In this document: piece after piece, positions 1 through 8,302 of the stretch | Numbering within the stretch: position 1 is the first letter of the stretch | Layout of the letters: each line of letters starts with the position of its first letter | NCBI GenBank assembly: GCA_050123275.1 | Contig: JASFHK010000005.1 | Coordinates: 1 to 64,000, forward strand | Direction of reading: 5' to 3' | Origin: E44-bin88 sp050123275 | GTDB lineage: Bacteria; Chloroflexota; Dehalococcoidia; Dehalococcoidales; BS750m-G39 | Length of the DNA: 64,000 bases | Translations under genes and position numbers: made by a program | The notes under the pieces: generated by a model | Databases searched by the model: none | The model's input: only the letters and a program-made list of their open reading frames with translations | What the model was told of the DNA's origin: nothing

Positions 1-25
1 GAAAACAAAAAAGGAGCTGAGCGAG

Positions 26-946
26 ATGAAAAAGGTGTTATGGCAGGCTGGTCTGGCAATAATGGCTTTGATGATAGCTTTGACGTTAATGCTGGGGGTA
101 TCAGTACAGACCCAGGCGGATCCTTTTGATGAACTTGACGGTGATTTTGAGGAGATTTCAGTTACGGATACAGATGATGATGGTTTACCAGACGCTTGGG
201 AGAAAAAGTATTTTAACAATGATTTATCTCAGGGAGCACTTGATGATTTTGATAAGGATGGAAAATCTAATATAGATGAGTATAAAGAAGGTACAGACCC
301 GACTGATCCGGATTCAGACGATGATGGGTTGACTGATGGGGAAGAAAACAAAAGAGGCTGGGACCCGCTTGATCCCGATATGGATGATGATAATAAAACG
401 GATGCTGAAGAGGATATCCCTGGCTCTGACCCTCGGGATCCGGATTCAGACGATGATGGCTATACTGATGGTTTTGAGAACAGGAAGGGTACTGATCCGA
501 CAAATAAAGCGAAGACGCCAAAGGATAAAGATGGCGATGGGATACCTAATTCTGATGATGCCTTTCCTAATGACCCGACACAGTGGAGCGATAGCGATGG
601 CGATGGTCATGGCGACAATCCGAACGGGAATAATCCAGATGCCTTTCCTAATGACCCGACACAGTGGAGCGATAGCGATGGCGATGGTCATGGAGATAAT
701 CCGAACGGGAATAATCCTGACGCTTTTCCTAATGACTCGACACAATGGAGCGATAGCGATGGTGATGGTTATGGGGACAATCCGGATGGGAATAATCCAG
801 ATGCCTTCCCTGATGATCCGAAAAGATGTAGTGATGAGATTTCACCAGAAGCTATGGTAATGTGGTACGTATTTGCGGCTAATATTGCCTTAGTTGTCGT
901 TGTCGCAGCAGCTTCTTTTATATGTTGCAGGAGAGTTAAAAAATGA
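26..946 (+). CDS. Membrane-anchored surface protein with thrombospondin type 3 repeats
   Basis: A 306-aa protein. It has an N-terminal signal peptide or membrane segment (about residues 8-30), then Asp-rich DxDxDGxxD motifs of the thrombospondin type 3 class that are expected to bind calcium. From about residue 178 it carries three 27-aa tandem repeats (DNA copies start near 557, 638 and 719, with a partial fourth near 800). A C-terminal hydrophobic segment (about residues 278-302) ends in CCRRVKK, so the protein is probably held in the membrane with its acidic stalk outside. The ATG follows AAGGAG by about 10 bases. Its codons are visibly more AT-rich than those of purL next door. No enzymatic domain is visible. 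The role (stalk, adhesin or Ca-dependent surface layer) is inferred. Confidence 0.85.
   Translation: MKKVLWQAGLAIMALMIALTLMLGVSVQTQADPFDELDGDFEEISVTDTDDDGLPDAWEKKYFNNDLSQGALDDFDKDGKSNIDEYKEGTDPTDPDSDDDGLTDGEENKRGWDPLDPDMDDDNKTDAEEDIPGSDPRDPDSDDDGYTDGFENRKGTDPTNKAKTPKDKDGDGIPNSDDAFPNDPTQWSDSDGDGHGDNPNGNNPDAFPNDPTQWSDSDGDGHGDNPNGNNPDAFPNDSTQWSDSDGDGYGDNPDGNNPDAFPDDPKRCSDEISPEAMVMWYVFAANIALVVVVAAASFICCRRVKK
557..835 (+). repeat. 81-bp in-frame tandem repeat (27 aa)
   Basis: Near-identical 81-bp units begin at about 557, 638 and 719, with a degenerate partial unit at about 800. Each codes for DAFPNDPTQW followed by SDSDGDG and an Asn/Gly/Pro-rich tail. The near identity at DNA level suggests recent expansion by slippage or unequal recombination. 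Confidence 0.9.
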
Positions 947-1110
947 GATAAGAGTCGCCATCGTAATAAGTTGAAAGGCCCCCATTTTTCCCCTTGGTAG
1001 TAGTATCGCGTTTAAACTCGAAAAATCTCCTCTTGTCGTGCCTGAAAAGACTTGTGATTATCGGGCGGCGGGAGTAAAATATAGTTCAGAAAAGCCGACA
1101 AGGGGGGTTA

Positions 1111-3966
1111 TTGTTCCGGGTTGAAGTCTCTGTAAAGCCTGACCTTCCCGACCCTCGTGGGGAAGCGCTTAAAGCCGATATCCGCGACCTTGGTATCGGC
1201 ACCGTCCGGCAAGTCAGGGTAAGCGATGTCTATTTGCTGGAGGGGGACTTTAGCCAGTCGGAACCGGAGCTAATCTGCCAGCGGCTGCTCGCCGACCCCA
1301 TTGTCGAGCAGTACGCACTCGGCCATGATTCCCCCGTCAGCGCCCAGGACGCCCACGCCATTGAGGTTGCCTATAACCCCGGCGTGATGGACCCGGTGGA
1401 AGAGAGCGTGAGCAAGGGCATCCGCGACCTGGGTGTCAAGAACCTCGCCTCGGTGCGGACGGCCAAGCGCTATTACCTCTGGGGCCAGCTATCCAATGGC
1501 GACATCGAGCTTATCGCTAACAAGCTGCTGGTCAACAGCGTCATCCAGCACGTGGTCACCGACGGCGAGAGCGCTTCTTTGCCTTCCGCCGACTACGCTT
1601 TCTCCCGAATAGAAGTCGAGTTGCTCGGCCTCGACGACGCCGGACTGACCAAGCTGGGGCGGGAAAAGCTGGAGCTGAACCTGGAGGAGATGCGGCAGAT
1701 ACAGAGCTACTTTTCCAGGCTGGGGCGCAATCCCACCGACGTCGAACTGGAAACGCTGTCGCAGACCTGGTCGGAGCACTGCAAGCACAAGACCTTCAAC
1801 TCCCGCATACGACTGGGCGACGAGGTCATCGACAATCTATTAAAGAGCACCATAATGAAGGTGACCCGGGAGCTGGACAAGCCCTGGTGCCTTTCCACTT
1901 TCAAGGATAATTCCGGCGTCATCGACTTCGACGGGCGCTACGCACTATGCTTCAAGGTCGAGACGCACAACCACCCCTCGGCCATCGAGCCCTATGGCGG
2001 GGCTTCCACGGGGCTGGGCGGCGTCATCCGCGACCCGCTGGGCACGGGGCTGGGCTCCAAGCCCATCGCCTGCACCGACGTCTTTTGCTTCGCACCGCCC
2101 GATTTCCCCCACGCCAAGCTGCCCGGGGGCGTTTTGCACCCGCGCCGCATCCTCAAAGGGGTAAGAGCGGGTGTAGCCGACTACGGCAACCGTATGGGCA
2201 TACCCACCCTTAACGGGGCGCTCGTCTTCGACGAGCGTTACCTGGGCAACCCCATCGTCCTCTGCGGCACGGTGGGCCTTATGCCTGTCGGCGCCGCCCA
2301 GATGGGACGGCAAAAGCCCGGTGACAGGGTGGTGGTGGTGGGGGGCAGAACGGGCCGCGACGGTATTCACGGCGTTACCTTCGCCTCGGCGCTGTTGACG
2401 GGTGAATCGGAGGAGGTCTCGGCCAGCTCGGTGCAAATCGGCAACCCCATCACCGAGAAGAAGATGATTGACGTCCTCCTCGTCGCTCGTGATAAAGGTC
2501 TTTACCGGCGCGTCACCGACTGCGGCGGCGGCGGGCTTTCCTCGGCGGTGGGGGAGATGGCGGAGGAAACGGGCGTACGCGTCGATTTAGAAAAAGTGCC
2601 CCTGAAATACTCGGGGCTTTCCTATCGGGAGATATGGCTCTCCGAGTCACAGGAGAGGATGCTGCTGGCGGTGCCGCCGGACTGCGTCGAGGAGCTGGTC
2701 GCGCTCTTTGCCAGCGAGGACGTGGAGGCCACCGTCATCGGTGAGTTCACCGACGACAAGAAGCTGCGGCTTTTCTATAAGAACAACGCCGTGGGCGACA
2801 TGGACATGGAGTTTTTGCACCACGGCCTGCCCCAGTCGGAGAGGGTGGCGGAGTGGGCCTTGCCGCGCTATGACGAGCCTGCTTTCGAGTCGCCCGCCGA
2901 TTTAAGCGAAGACCTCAAGAAGATACTGGCCGCCTGGAACGTTTGCAGCAAGGAGTGGGTCATCCGCCAGTACGACCACGAGGTGCAGGGGGCCAGCGTG
3001 CTCAAACCGCTGGTGGGCGCCCACAACGACGGGCCGGGTGACGCCGCCATTATCCGCCCCTTGCTCGATTCGGGGATGGGGGTGATTATATCCAACGGCA
3101 TCAACCCGCGCTATGGCGACATCGACCCCTACTGGATGGCGGCTGCGGCGGTGGACGAGGCGTTGCGGCAAATCGTCGCCGTCGGCGGCAATCTTAAAAA
3201 GGTTGCTCTGCTGGACAACTTTAACTGGGGCAACCCGGAGAAGCCCGACAGATTAGGTGGACTGGTGCGGGCGGCGCAGGGCTGTTACCGCGCCGCGCTG
3301 GATTACGGCGCCCCCTTCATCTCGGGCAAGGACAGCCTCTACAACGAGTACGAGACGGAAAAAGAGAGCATTTGCGTGCCGCCGACGTTGCTCATCTCGG
3401 CGATGGCGGTGATGAAAGACGTTACCAAGGCCGTTTCCATGGACGCCAAAAAGGCGGGCGACCTCATCTATATCGTGGGCATGACCTATAACGAAATGGG
3501 CGGCTCGCACTATTACGCCGTTCGCGGCGCGATGGGTAACCGCGTGCCCCAGCTCAACGCCAAGCGGGGCAAGAAGCTGATGGAGGCCCTTAGCGGGGCG
3601 ATGGACAAAGGTTTGGTAAAAGCCTGCCACGACCTGAGCGAGGGGGGAATCGGGGTGGCGGCGGCGGAGATGGGCTTCGCCGGCGGCCTGGGCATATCGC
3701 TCGACCTGAACAAGGTGCCCCTGGGCGAGAACATCGACCGCAACGACACCATACTCTTCGCCGAGTCCAACACCCGCTTTCTGGTCGAGGTGGCGCCTGA
3801 AAACGCCAAGAGCTTCGAGGCGGCCCTGGGCGAGAGCGTTTGCGCCGCCGTCGGCGAGGTGACTGGTGACGATAAACTGCAAGTTTACGGCATTAACGGG
3901 GAGAAGGTTATCGACGCTCCCCTGGCCGAGTTAAAGGAGGCCTGGCAGCAGCCGCTGCGCTGGTAG
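1111..3966 (+). CDS. purL: Phosphoribosylformylglycinamidine synthase, PurL with duplicated PurS-like N-terminus
   Basis: A 951-aa FGAM synthase that converts FGAR to FGAM with ATP and glutamine-derived ammonia in purine synthesis. Two PurS-like domains lie at about residues 1-75 and 82-155, each with a KP/NPGxxDP start. The usual small-type PurL core follows, including an ETHNHPS motif near residue 283, the GxxGGVIRD stretch, and KACHDLSEGG near the C-terminus. It is longer than classic small PurL (about 740 aa) because it carries its own PurS-like domains. The start is a TTG at 1111 after AGGGGGG; an in-frame stop at 1075 leaves little room upstream and no better start is seen. purQ begins one base after the stop, so the two are probably translated together. 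Confidence 0.95.
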   Translation: MFRVEVSVKPDLPDPRGEALKADIRDLGIGTVRQVRVSDVYLLEGDFSQSEPELICQRLLADPIVEQYALGHDSPVSAQDAHAIEVAYNPGVMDPVEESVSKGIRDLGVKNLASVRTAKRYYLWGQLSNGDIELIANKLLVNSVIQHVVTDGESASLPSADYAFSRIEVELLGLDDAGLTKLGREKLELNLEEMRQIQSYFSRLGRNPTDVELETLSQTWSEHCKHKTFNSRIRLGDEVIDNLLKSTIMKVTRELDKPWCLSTFKDNSGVIDFDGRYALCFKVETHNHPSAIEPYGGASTGLGGVIRDPLGTGLGSKPIACTDVFCFAPPDFPHAKLPGGVLHPRRILKGVRAGVADYGNRMGIPTLNGALVFDERYLGNPIVLCGTVGLMPVGAAQMGRQKPGDRVVVVGGRTGRDGIHGVTFASALLTGESEEVSASSVQIGNPITEKKMIDVLLVARDKGLYRRVTDCGGGGLSSAVGEMAEETGVRVDLEKVPLKYSGLSYREIWLSESQERMLLAVPPDCVEELVALFASEDVEATVIGEFTDDKKLRLFYKNNAVGDMDMEFLHHGLPQSERVAEWALPRYDEPAFESPADLSEDLKKILAAWNVCSKEWVIRQYDHEVQGASVLKPLVGAHNDGPGDAAIIRPLLDSGMGVIISNGINPRYGDIDPYWMAAAAVDEALRQIVAVGGNLKKVALLDNFNWGNPEKPDRLGGLVRAAQGCYRAALDYGAPFISGKDSLYNEYETEKESICVPPTLLISAMAVMKDVTKAVSMDAKKAGDLIYIVGMTYNEMGGSHYYAVRGAMGNRVPQLNAKRGKKLMEALSGAMDKGLVKACHDLSEGGIGVAAAEMGFAGGLGISLDLNKVPLGENIDRNDTILFAESNTRFLVEVAPENAKSFEAALGESVCAAVGEVTGDDKLQVYGINGEKVIDAPLAELKEAWQQPLRW

Positions 3967-3967
3967 T

Positions 3968-4735
3968 ATGGCCGAGGTAAGAACGCTGATAATGCGGGCG
4001 CCGGGGACTAACTGCGACGTCGAGACCGCCTTTGCCTTCGAGCAGGCGGGGGCCGAGGTCGCTTCGGCGCACGTTAACGAGCTGGCCAGGAAAGAGAAAC
4101 GCATCGGCGACTATCAGATACTGGTCTTTCCCGGCGGCTTCACCTACGGCGACGACATCTCGGCGGGTAAGATACTGGCCAACGAAATCAAGCTGAAACT
4201 GGGTGAGGACATCCGTAGGTTCGTCGAAAACGGCGGCCTGATACTGGGTATCTGCAACGGCTTCCAGGTACTGGTCAAGGCGGGCATTTTGCCCCAGCCG
4301 GAAGACACCGACCAGGAGCTGACGCTGGCCACCAACGACTCGAGCCGTTTCGAGTGCCGCTGGGTCTATTTGAGCGTGGACAAGCAAAGTCCCTGCGTTT
4401 TTACCAGGGGCATTGAATCGCTCTACCTGCCCATCGCCCACGGCGAGGGCAAGGTGATGGCCGGGCCCGAGGCGCTTAAAGGTTTGCAGGTCGTCCTCCG
4501 CTACGCCGACAGCGCTGGTAAGGTCAGCGCCGACTATCCCGATAACCCCAACGGCTCGGCGGACAGTATCGCCGGCATCTGCGACCGGTCGGGGCGCATC
4601 TTCGCCCTGATGCCTCACCCGGAAAGGTTTCTGCGCTGGACGCAGCACCCGCGCTGGTCCAGAGAGGCCAAGCGGGAGTGGGGCGACGGCTTCGCTATCT
4701 TCCGCAACGCCGTGAACTGGGTCAAAAGCGCCTAA
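3968..4735 (+). CDS. purQ: Phosphoribosylformylglycinamidine synthase subunit PurQ (glutaminase)
   Basis: A 255-aa class I glutamine amidotransferase. It hydrolyses glutamine and passes ammonia to PurL. The nucleophilic Cys lies in LGICNGFQ near residue 95, and the His/Glu pair in MPHPERF near residues 216-218. FPGGFTYGDD near residue 57 forms the oxyanion-side motif. The ATG lies one base after the purL stop, so purLQ is an operon. Confidence 0.96.
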   Translation: MAEVRTLIMRAPGTNCDVETAFAFEQAGAEVASAHVNELARKEKRIGDYQILVFPGGFTYGDDISAGKILANEIKLKLGEDIRRFVENGGLILGICNGFQVLVKAGILPQPEDTDQELTLATNDSSRFECRWVYLSVDKQSPCVFTRGIESLYLPIAHGEGKVMAGPEALKGLQVVLRYADSAGKVSADYPDNPNGSADSIAGICDRSGRIFALMPHPERFLRWTQHPRWSREAKREWGDGFAIFRNAVNWVKSA

Positions 4736-4774
4736 GATTATTTGCCATCCCTACTGTTTAGTCGCGGCGACGAT

Positions 4775-4807
4775 TTGACAAAGACGTTATATCGCCTGTA
4801 ATATAAC
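4775..4807 (+). promoter_or_regulatory. Promoter of the modE-like gene with overlapping ModE-type operator
   Basis: TTGACA (4775-4780), an 18-base spacer and TAATAT (4799-4804) form a good sigma-70-type promoter. A perfect inverted repeat, GTTATAT (4786-4792) N8 ATATAAC (4801-4807), covers the spacer and -10 element. Arm sequence and 8-base spacing resemble the ModE box of E. coli modA as I remember it. The overlap implies repression of its own gene by the regulator that follows. Confidence 0.8.
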
Positions 4808-4823
4808 ACTGGTTGTTTAAGAT

Positions 4824-5204
4824 ATGGCCGAGCTAACCAAGTTCAAATTGAAGAAGACGGAGCACGTTTTGCGCCACCCGCGACCCGGCTACCGGGTGGG
4901 GGGGCGGATATGGCTGGAGAGAGACGGTGAGCTTTACATGGGGTGGGGCCGGGCCATGCTCCTGGAGAGAATCGACAAGTTTGGCTCTATCGCCGCCGCC
5001 GCCCGTTCCATGAAGCTGGGCTACCGCAACGCCTGGCTCTGGATAGAATCGCTCAACCGGCTGGCGCCTTCGCCGCTGGTGGAGAAGACGACGGGCGGGG
5101 TAGGCGGAGGCTACGCCCGCCTCACCGATGAGGGGCGTAAGGCGGTCAAGGAATACAAAGCGTTGCGGGCCCGTTTCGATGATTTTATCGAACGGCAGGA
5201 CTGA
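4824..5204 (+). CDS. ModE-like winged-helix transcriptional regulator (DNA-binding domain only)
   Basis: A 126-aa protein with the LysR/ModE-type N-terminal helix-turn-helix: LLERIDKFGSIAAAARSM, then GYRNAWLWIE, and a Gly-rich wing (GGVGGGYARLT). It has no C-terminal molbindin domains, so it is a short ModE and may sense metal oxyanion in another way or act with a partner. It lies between two matching palindromes (4786-4807 and 5265-5286). It therefore probably represses both itself and the ABC transporter when molybdate or tungstate is plentiful; that ligand assignment is inferred. Confidence 0.85.
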   Translation: MAELTKFKLKKTEHVLRHPRPGYRVGGRIWLERDGELYMGWGRAMLLERIDKFGSIAAAARSMKLGYRNAWLWIESLNRLAPSPLVEKTTGGVGGGYARLTDEGRKAVKEYKALRARFDDFIERQD

Positions 5205-5217
5205 ATTACAGCCGTTT

Positions 5218-5257
5218 CGGCTCTAGAACGGGGGTGGGTGCGAGCCGTAATTTTTTT
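5218..5257 (+). terminator. Terminator after the ModE-like gene
   Basis: CGGCTC (5218-5223) pairs with GAGCCG (5242-5247), followed by TAA and seven T's (5251-5257). It separates the regulator from the next promoter. Confidence 0.65.
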
Positions 5258-5286
5258 GAGAAACGTTATATCAAAAGCAATATATC
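5256..5286 (+). promoter_or_regulatory. Transporter promoter with second ModE-type operator
   Basis: GTTATAT (5265-5271), eight bases, ATATATC (5280-5286): the same arms and spacing as the box at 4786-4807 with one mismatch in the palindrome. A TTGAGA (5256-5261) lies 17-19 bases before AT-rich -10 candidates overlapping the right arm. The transporter is therefore likely controlled by the ModE-like protein. Confidence 0.7.
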
Positions 5287-5317
5287 CCTCATTGAAAAGT
5301 AATAGAAAGGTAAATAA

Positions 5318-6328
5318 GTGAAAAAGCGGTTAGTTCTATTCCTGGCAGCATTGTTAATTGTTATTCCCGTCGCCGGATGCGGCGACGAGCCTCTGGATGA
5401 CGACGAACCTATCGGTATGGCGGTGGAGTTTATGTCCCACGCCGCCTGCGCCTATATCGCCGAGGACATGGGCTGGTATGAAGAAGAGGGGCTGAACCTG
5501 ACCGCCTACGAGAGCTACGCCACCGGCATGGCTCTGGCGGCGGCACTGGCCCGCGACGATATCCAGGTCGCCTATCTCTGCCTGGTGCCGGCGATAAACG
5601 TTTACGCCAACGCCGGGGTGCCTATCAAGGTCGTGGCCGGCACGCACGAGTACGGCTACAGCCTGGTAGTCGACCCCGAAAAGATAGAGACCGTCGACGA
5701 CCTGGAAACCCCCGGTATCCGCATCGGCTGCGTGCGGGAGGGCGGAGCCGTGGACGTGATGATGCACAAGACGATAGACAAGTATAACCTGGACGAAGCC
5801 GCCGTGCTGGCTAATATTCAGCGGATGAACCCGCAGAAGCTGACGCTGGCGGTGAGTATGGGACAGCTGGACGCCGTTTTCATCCCCGAGCAATGGGCGA
5901 CGATGACGGAAGAGTCCGGTTTCGAAACGTTGATTCTGAGCCAGGACGTCTGGCCCGGTATGCAGGGCAGCGTGCTGGTGGTCAAGCAGGACCTTATCGA
6001 TAACCACCCCGAAATCGTGGCACGGCTGGTGGCAGTAACGGAGCGGGCCACCGACTGGTCTAACGACCACCCCGAAGAGGCCGCCGAAATAGTGGCGCGG
6101 CAGCTGGGTGGTGTCGGCAGCGACCTTTTACCCATCGAGGTGGCCGACGTGGTGGCGCAACTGGAGATTACCCCCGAAATATTGCTCCGTTCCATGGCGC
6201 GGCTCGACTACTCCGTGGCTATTGATGCCGGGACCGTGCAGAATGTGATAGACTACGTAGCGGAGCTGGGCTACATCGGCGCCAGCTTCGACGCTAACCA
6301 AATCTTGGATTTAAGTTTCCTTAGATAG
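5318..6328 (+). CDS. ABC transporter substrate-binding lipoprotein (NMT1/SsuA-like)
   Basis: A 336-aa periplasmic-type binding protein. The signal peptide ends in a lipobox (VAGC, Cys about residue 21), so it is predicted to be a membrane-anchored lipoprotein. The fold is that of NitT/TauT/NMT1 proteins: MGWYEEEGLNL near residue 55 and repeated Gly-rich lobes. The GTG start is 8 bases after GAAAGG. It opens a three-gene transporter operon. The family usually binds sulfonates, taurine or thiamine precursors, but the ModE-type operator and the TOBE-bearing ATPase point to molybdate or tungstate. The substrate is therefore unresolved. Confidence 0.85.
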   Translation: MKKRLVLFLAALLIVIPVAGCGDEPLDDDEPIGMAVEFMSHAACAYIAEDMGWYEEEGLNLTAYESYATGMALAAALARDDIQVAYLCLVPAINVYANAGVPIKVVAGTHEYGYSLVVDPEKIETVDDLETPGIRIGCVREGGAVDVMMHKTIDKYNLDEAAVLANIQRMNPQKLTLAVSMGQLDAVFIPEQWATMTEESGFETLILSQDVWPGMQGSVLVVKQDLIDNHPEIVARLVAVTERATDWSNDHPEEAAEIVARQLGGVGSDLLPIEVADVVAQLEITPEILLRSMARLDYSVAIDAGTVQNVIDYVAELGYIGASFDANQILDLSFLR

Positions 6329-6343
6329 ATAACTAAAAGATAA

Positions 6344-7105
6344 ATGAACGTACTTAAACGAATCAGGCCGGGATGGGGCATCGTCCCCATCCTCGTCTTC
6401 CTGGCCCTGTGGGAGATAATCGCCCGGCTCAACCTGTCACCGGGGGACTTCAACTTTCCTCCTTTCTCGGCGGTGATGGTGGAGTTTTACAACCTGGCCG
6501 CCAGCGGCGTGCTGGGCGAGAACTTCCTGGCCAGCCTTTCCCGGGTGCTCATCGGCTTTTGCGCCGGCTCCCTGGCCGGCCTTATGGTGGGCATGGCCAT
6601 GGGCTGGGTGGAAAAGCTGAACAAGGCGTTGCACCCCATCGTCAGCCTGATTTACCCTATACCGGCGCTGGGCTGGCTGCCTTTGCTCATGCTCTGGATA
6701 GGCATCAACGAGCTGCTGCCCATCACCATTATCTTTATCTGCTCCTTCTTCCCCGTCCTCTATAACACCGTTACCGGCATCAGGAACGTGGATAAAGATT
6801 ACATCAAGGTGGCGCGGACGCTGGGGGCATCCGATTTCAGGATTCTGACCACGGTGGTGCTGCCCCTGGCCTTGCCCAACATCTTTACCGGCTTCCGCCT
6901 GGAAGCGGGCATGGCCTGGCGGGTCATCATCGCCGCCGAGATGGTGGCCATCCCGACGGGCATCGGCGCCCTGATGATGAAGGCGGAGAGCCTGATTCGC
7001 ATCGACATTATCATCGTCTGCCTTATCGTGCTGGCGGTGATGTGTCTTTCCTTCGAGAAGTTTTTCGAGTACCTGGAAGCCCGTATAACCAACAAGTGGA
7101 GGTAG
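6344..7105 (+). CDS. ABC transporter permease (SsuC/TauC-like)
   Basis: A 253-aa integral membrane protein of the binding-protein-dependent permease family with about six hydrophobic segments. The EAA-loop region is RTLGASDFRILTTVVLPLALP near residues 153-173, which docks on the ATPase. It starts 16 bases after the binding-protein gene and ends one base before the ATPase gene. It is most like NitT/TauT permeases rather than ModB, which is unusual next to a ModC-like ATPase. Confidence 0.9.
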   Translation: MNVLKRIRPGWGIVPILVFLALWEIIARLNLSPGDFNFPPFSAVMVEFYNLAASGVLGENFLASLSRVLIGFCAGSLAGLMVGMAMGWVEKLNKALHPIVSLIYPIPALGWLPLLMLWIGINELLPITIIFICSFFPVLYNTVTGIRNVDKDYIKVARTLGASDFRILTTVVLPLALPNIFTGFRLEAGMAWRVIIAAEMVAIPTGIGALMMKAESLIRIDIIIVCLIVLAVMCLSFEKFFEYLEARITNKWR

Positions 7106-7106
7106 C

Positions 7107-8150
7107 GTGCCCTCAATCAAGCTGGAAAACATATGTAAATATATCTGCCGCGATGTCGCTCTTGAGATAAAAGACCGGGAGTTGCTGGTCCTGCTGGGGC
7201 CCAGTGGTGCGGGCAAGACCACCCTGCTCAACATTATCGCCGGGCTGACCGAATACGAAGGCTCGGTTTCCTTCGACGGCAAGTGCGTGGACGGGCTACC
7301 CGCCAGCCAGCGGGGGGTGGGCTACCTCTTCCAGGACCTGCTCCTTTTCCCCCACCTCGATGTCTCGGCCAACATCGCCTACGGGCTTAAAGCCCGCAAG
7401 GCCCCTAGCGACGGCGTCAAAGAGAAGGTCGCCGAGCTGCTGCACCAGATGAAAATCAGCCACCTCGCCGACCGCTACCCCAAGAACTTGAGCGGCGGGG
7501 AAAAGCAGCGGGTGGCGCTGGCGCGGGCATTGGCGCTTTCCCCCGGCGTCATGCTCCTCGACGAGCCTTTGAGCAGTCTCGACGCCCAGACGGCAAAATA
7601 CCTGAGGACGGAGCTGCGCCAGCTCCAGCGCAAGCTGGGTATCACCGCCGTATACGTTACCCACGACCTGGCCGAGGCTGAGGAGATGGCCGACCGCATC
7701 GCCGTCATTCAGGAAGGCCAGCTGCAACAGCTGGGTAGGCCGGAGGAGGTCTTTTTCTACCCCCGTAACGAGGCCGTCTCCGACTTCATCGGCGCGCCCA
7801 ACATACTGCACTGCGACCGCTGCCGCAGCCTGGGGCAGGGGGTGATGGAGGCCGACTGCGGCGGCCTGGACATCATCCTCCCCGACGACGGCAACCCCGT
7901 GCGCCGCATCGCTCTTTTCCCCCGCGATATCTACGTTTCCGAGACGATGCCCCCCGGCCCGGCGGTAAACCGTTTCAAGGGTATCGTCACCGCCATACGG
8001 CTGCTCAGCGACGGCGTCCGCCTGGAGGTCAAGGTTGATGACCACCGTTTGCTCGCCGAGCTGCCCCACCACATCTTCGAGGACATGGAGCTGACGGTAG
8101 GCAAGGAGGTCTTCCTCATCTTCAAGCTGCGGCGAATCAAGGTCTATTAG
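7107..8150 (+). CDS. ABC transporter ATPase with C-terminal TOBE-like domain (ModC/WtpC-like)
   Basis: A 347-aa ATPase. Walker A is GPSGAGKTT (about residues 32-40), the Q-loop is in YLFQDLLLFP, the signature LSGGEKQR near 128, Walker B VMLLDEP near 148, and the H-loop VYVTHDLAEA. The last 70-90 residues form a TOBE-like regulatory domain (FPRDIYVSE, then a beta-rich end), as in molybdate, tungstate and iron importers. SsuB/TauB ATPases normally lack this domain. The GTG start follows GTGGAGG and lies one base after the permease stop. Confidence 0.9.
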   Translation: MPSIKLENICKYICRDVALEIKDRELLVLLGPSGAGKTTLLNIIAGLTEYEGSVSFDGKCVDGLPASQRGVGYLFQDLLLFPHLDVSANIAYGLKARKAPSDGVKEKVAELLHQMKISHLADRYPKNLSGGEKQRVALARALALSPGVMLLDEPLSSLDAQTAKYLRTELRQLQRKLGITAVYVTHDLAEAEEMADRIAVIQEGQLQQLGRPEEVFFYPRNEAVSDFIGAPNILHCDRCRSLGQGVMEADCGGLDIILPDDGNPVRRIALFPRDIYVSETMPPGPAVNRFKGIVTAIRLLSDGVRLEVKVDDHRLLAELPHHIFEDMELTVGKEVFLIFKLRRIKVY

Positions 8151-8250
8151 TAAAAGGGTTTACTTCAGCCTCTAGTTCAGGTATAATTCCTCTTAACGCC
8201 CTTTAACACTCCACGTATAGTCACCTAAGTAAGTTACCCAAGCACGAAAG

Positions 8251-8279
8251 TTGCAATCCTGTCCACATCTAGCTATAAT
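8251..8279 (+). promoter_or_regulatory. Promoter of the hydrogenase/hyp operon
   Basis: TTGCAA (8251-8256), a 17-base spacer and TATAAT (8274-8279), 23 bases before the first start codon. It is the only strong promoter I see before the 12.5-kb run of tightly spaced genes. No FNR-like palindrome is obvious. Confidence 0.75.
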
Positions 8280-8302
8280 TTTTATTGCGGAAAGGGGGAA
8301 CG

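Noticed and set aside
557..835. CRISPR-like array
   Set aside because: The repeats are 81-bp contiguous coding units without unique spacers, inside a surface-protein gene. No CRISPR array is seen elsewhere in the window.
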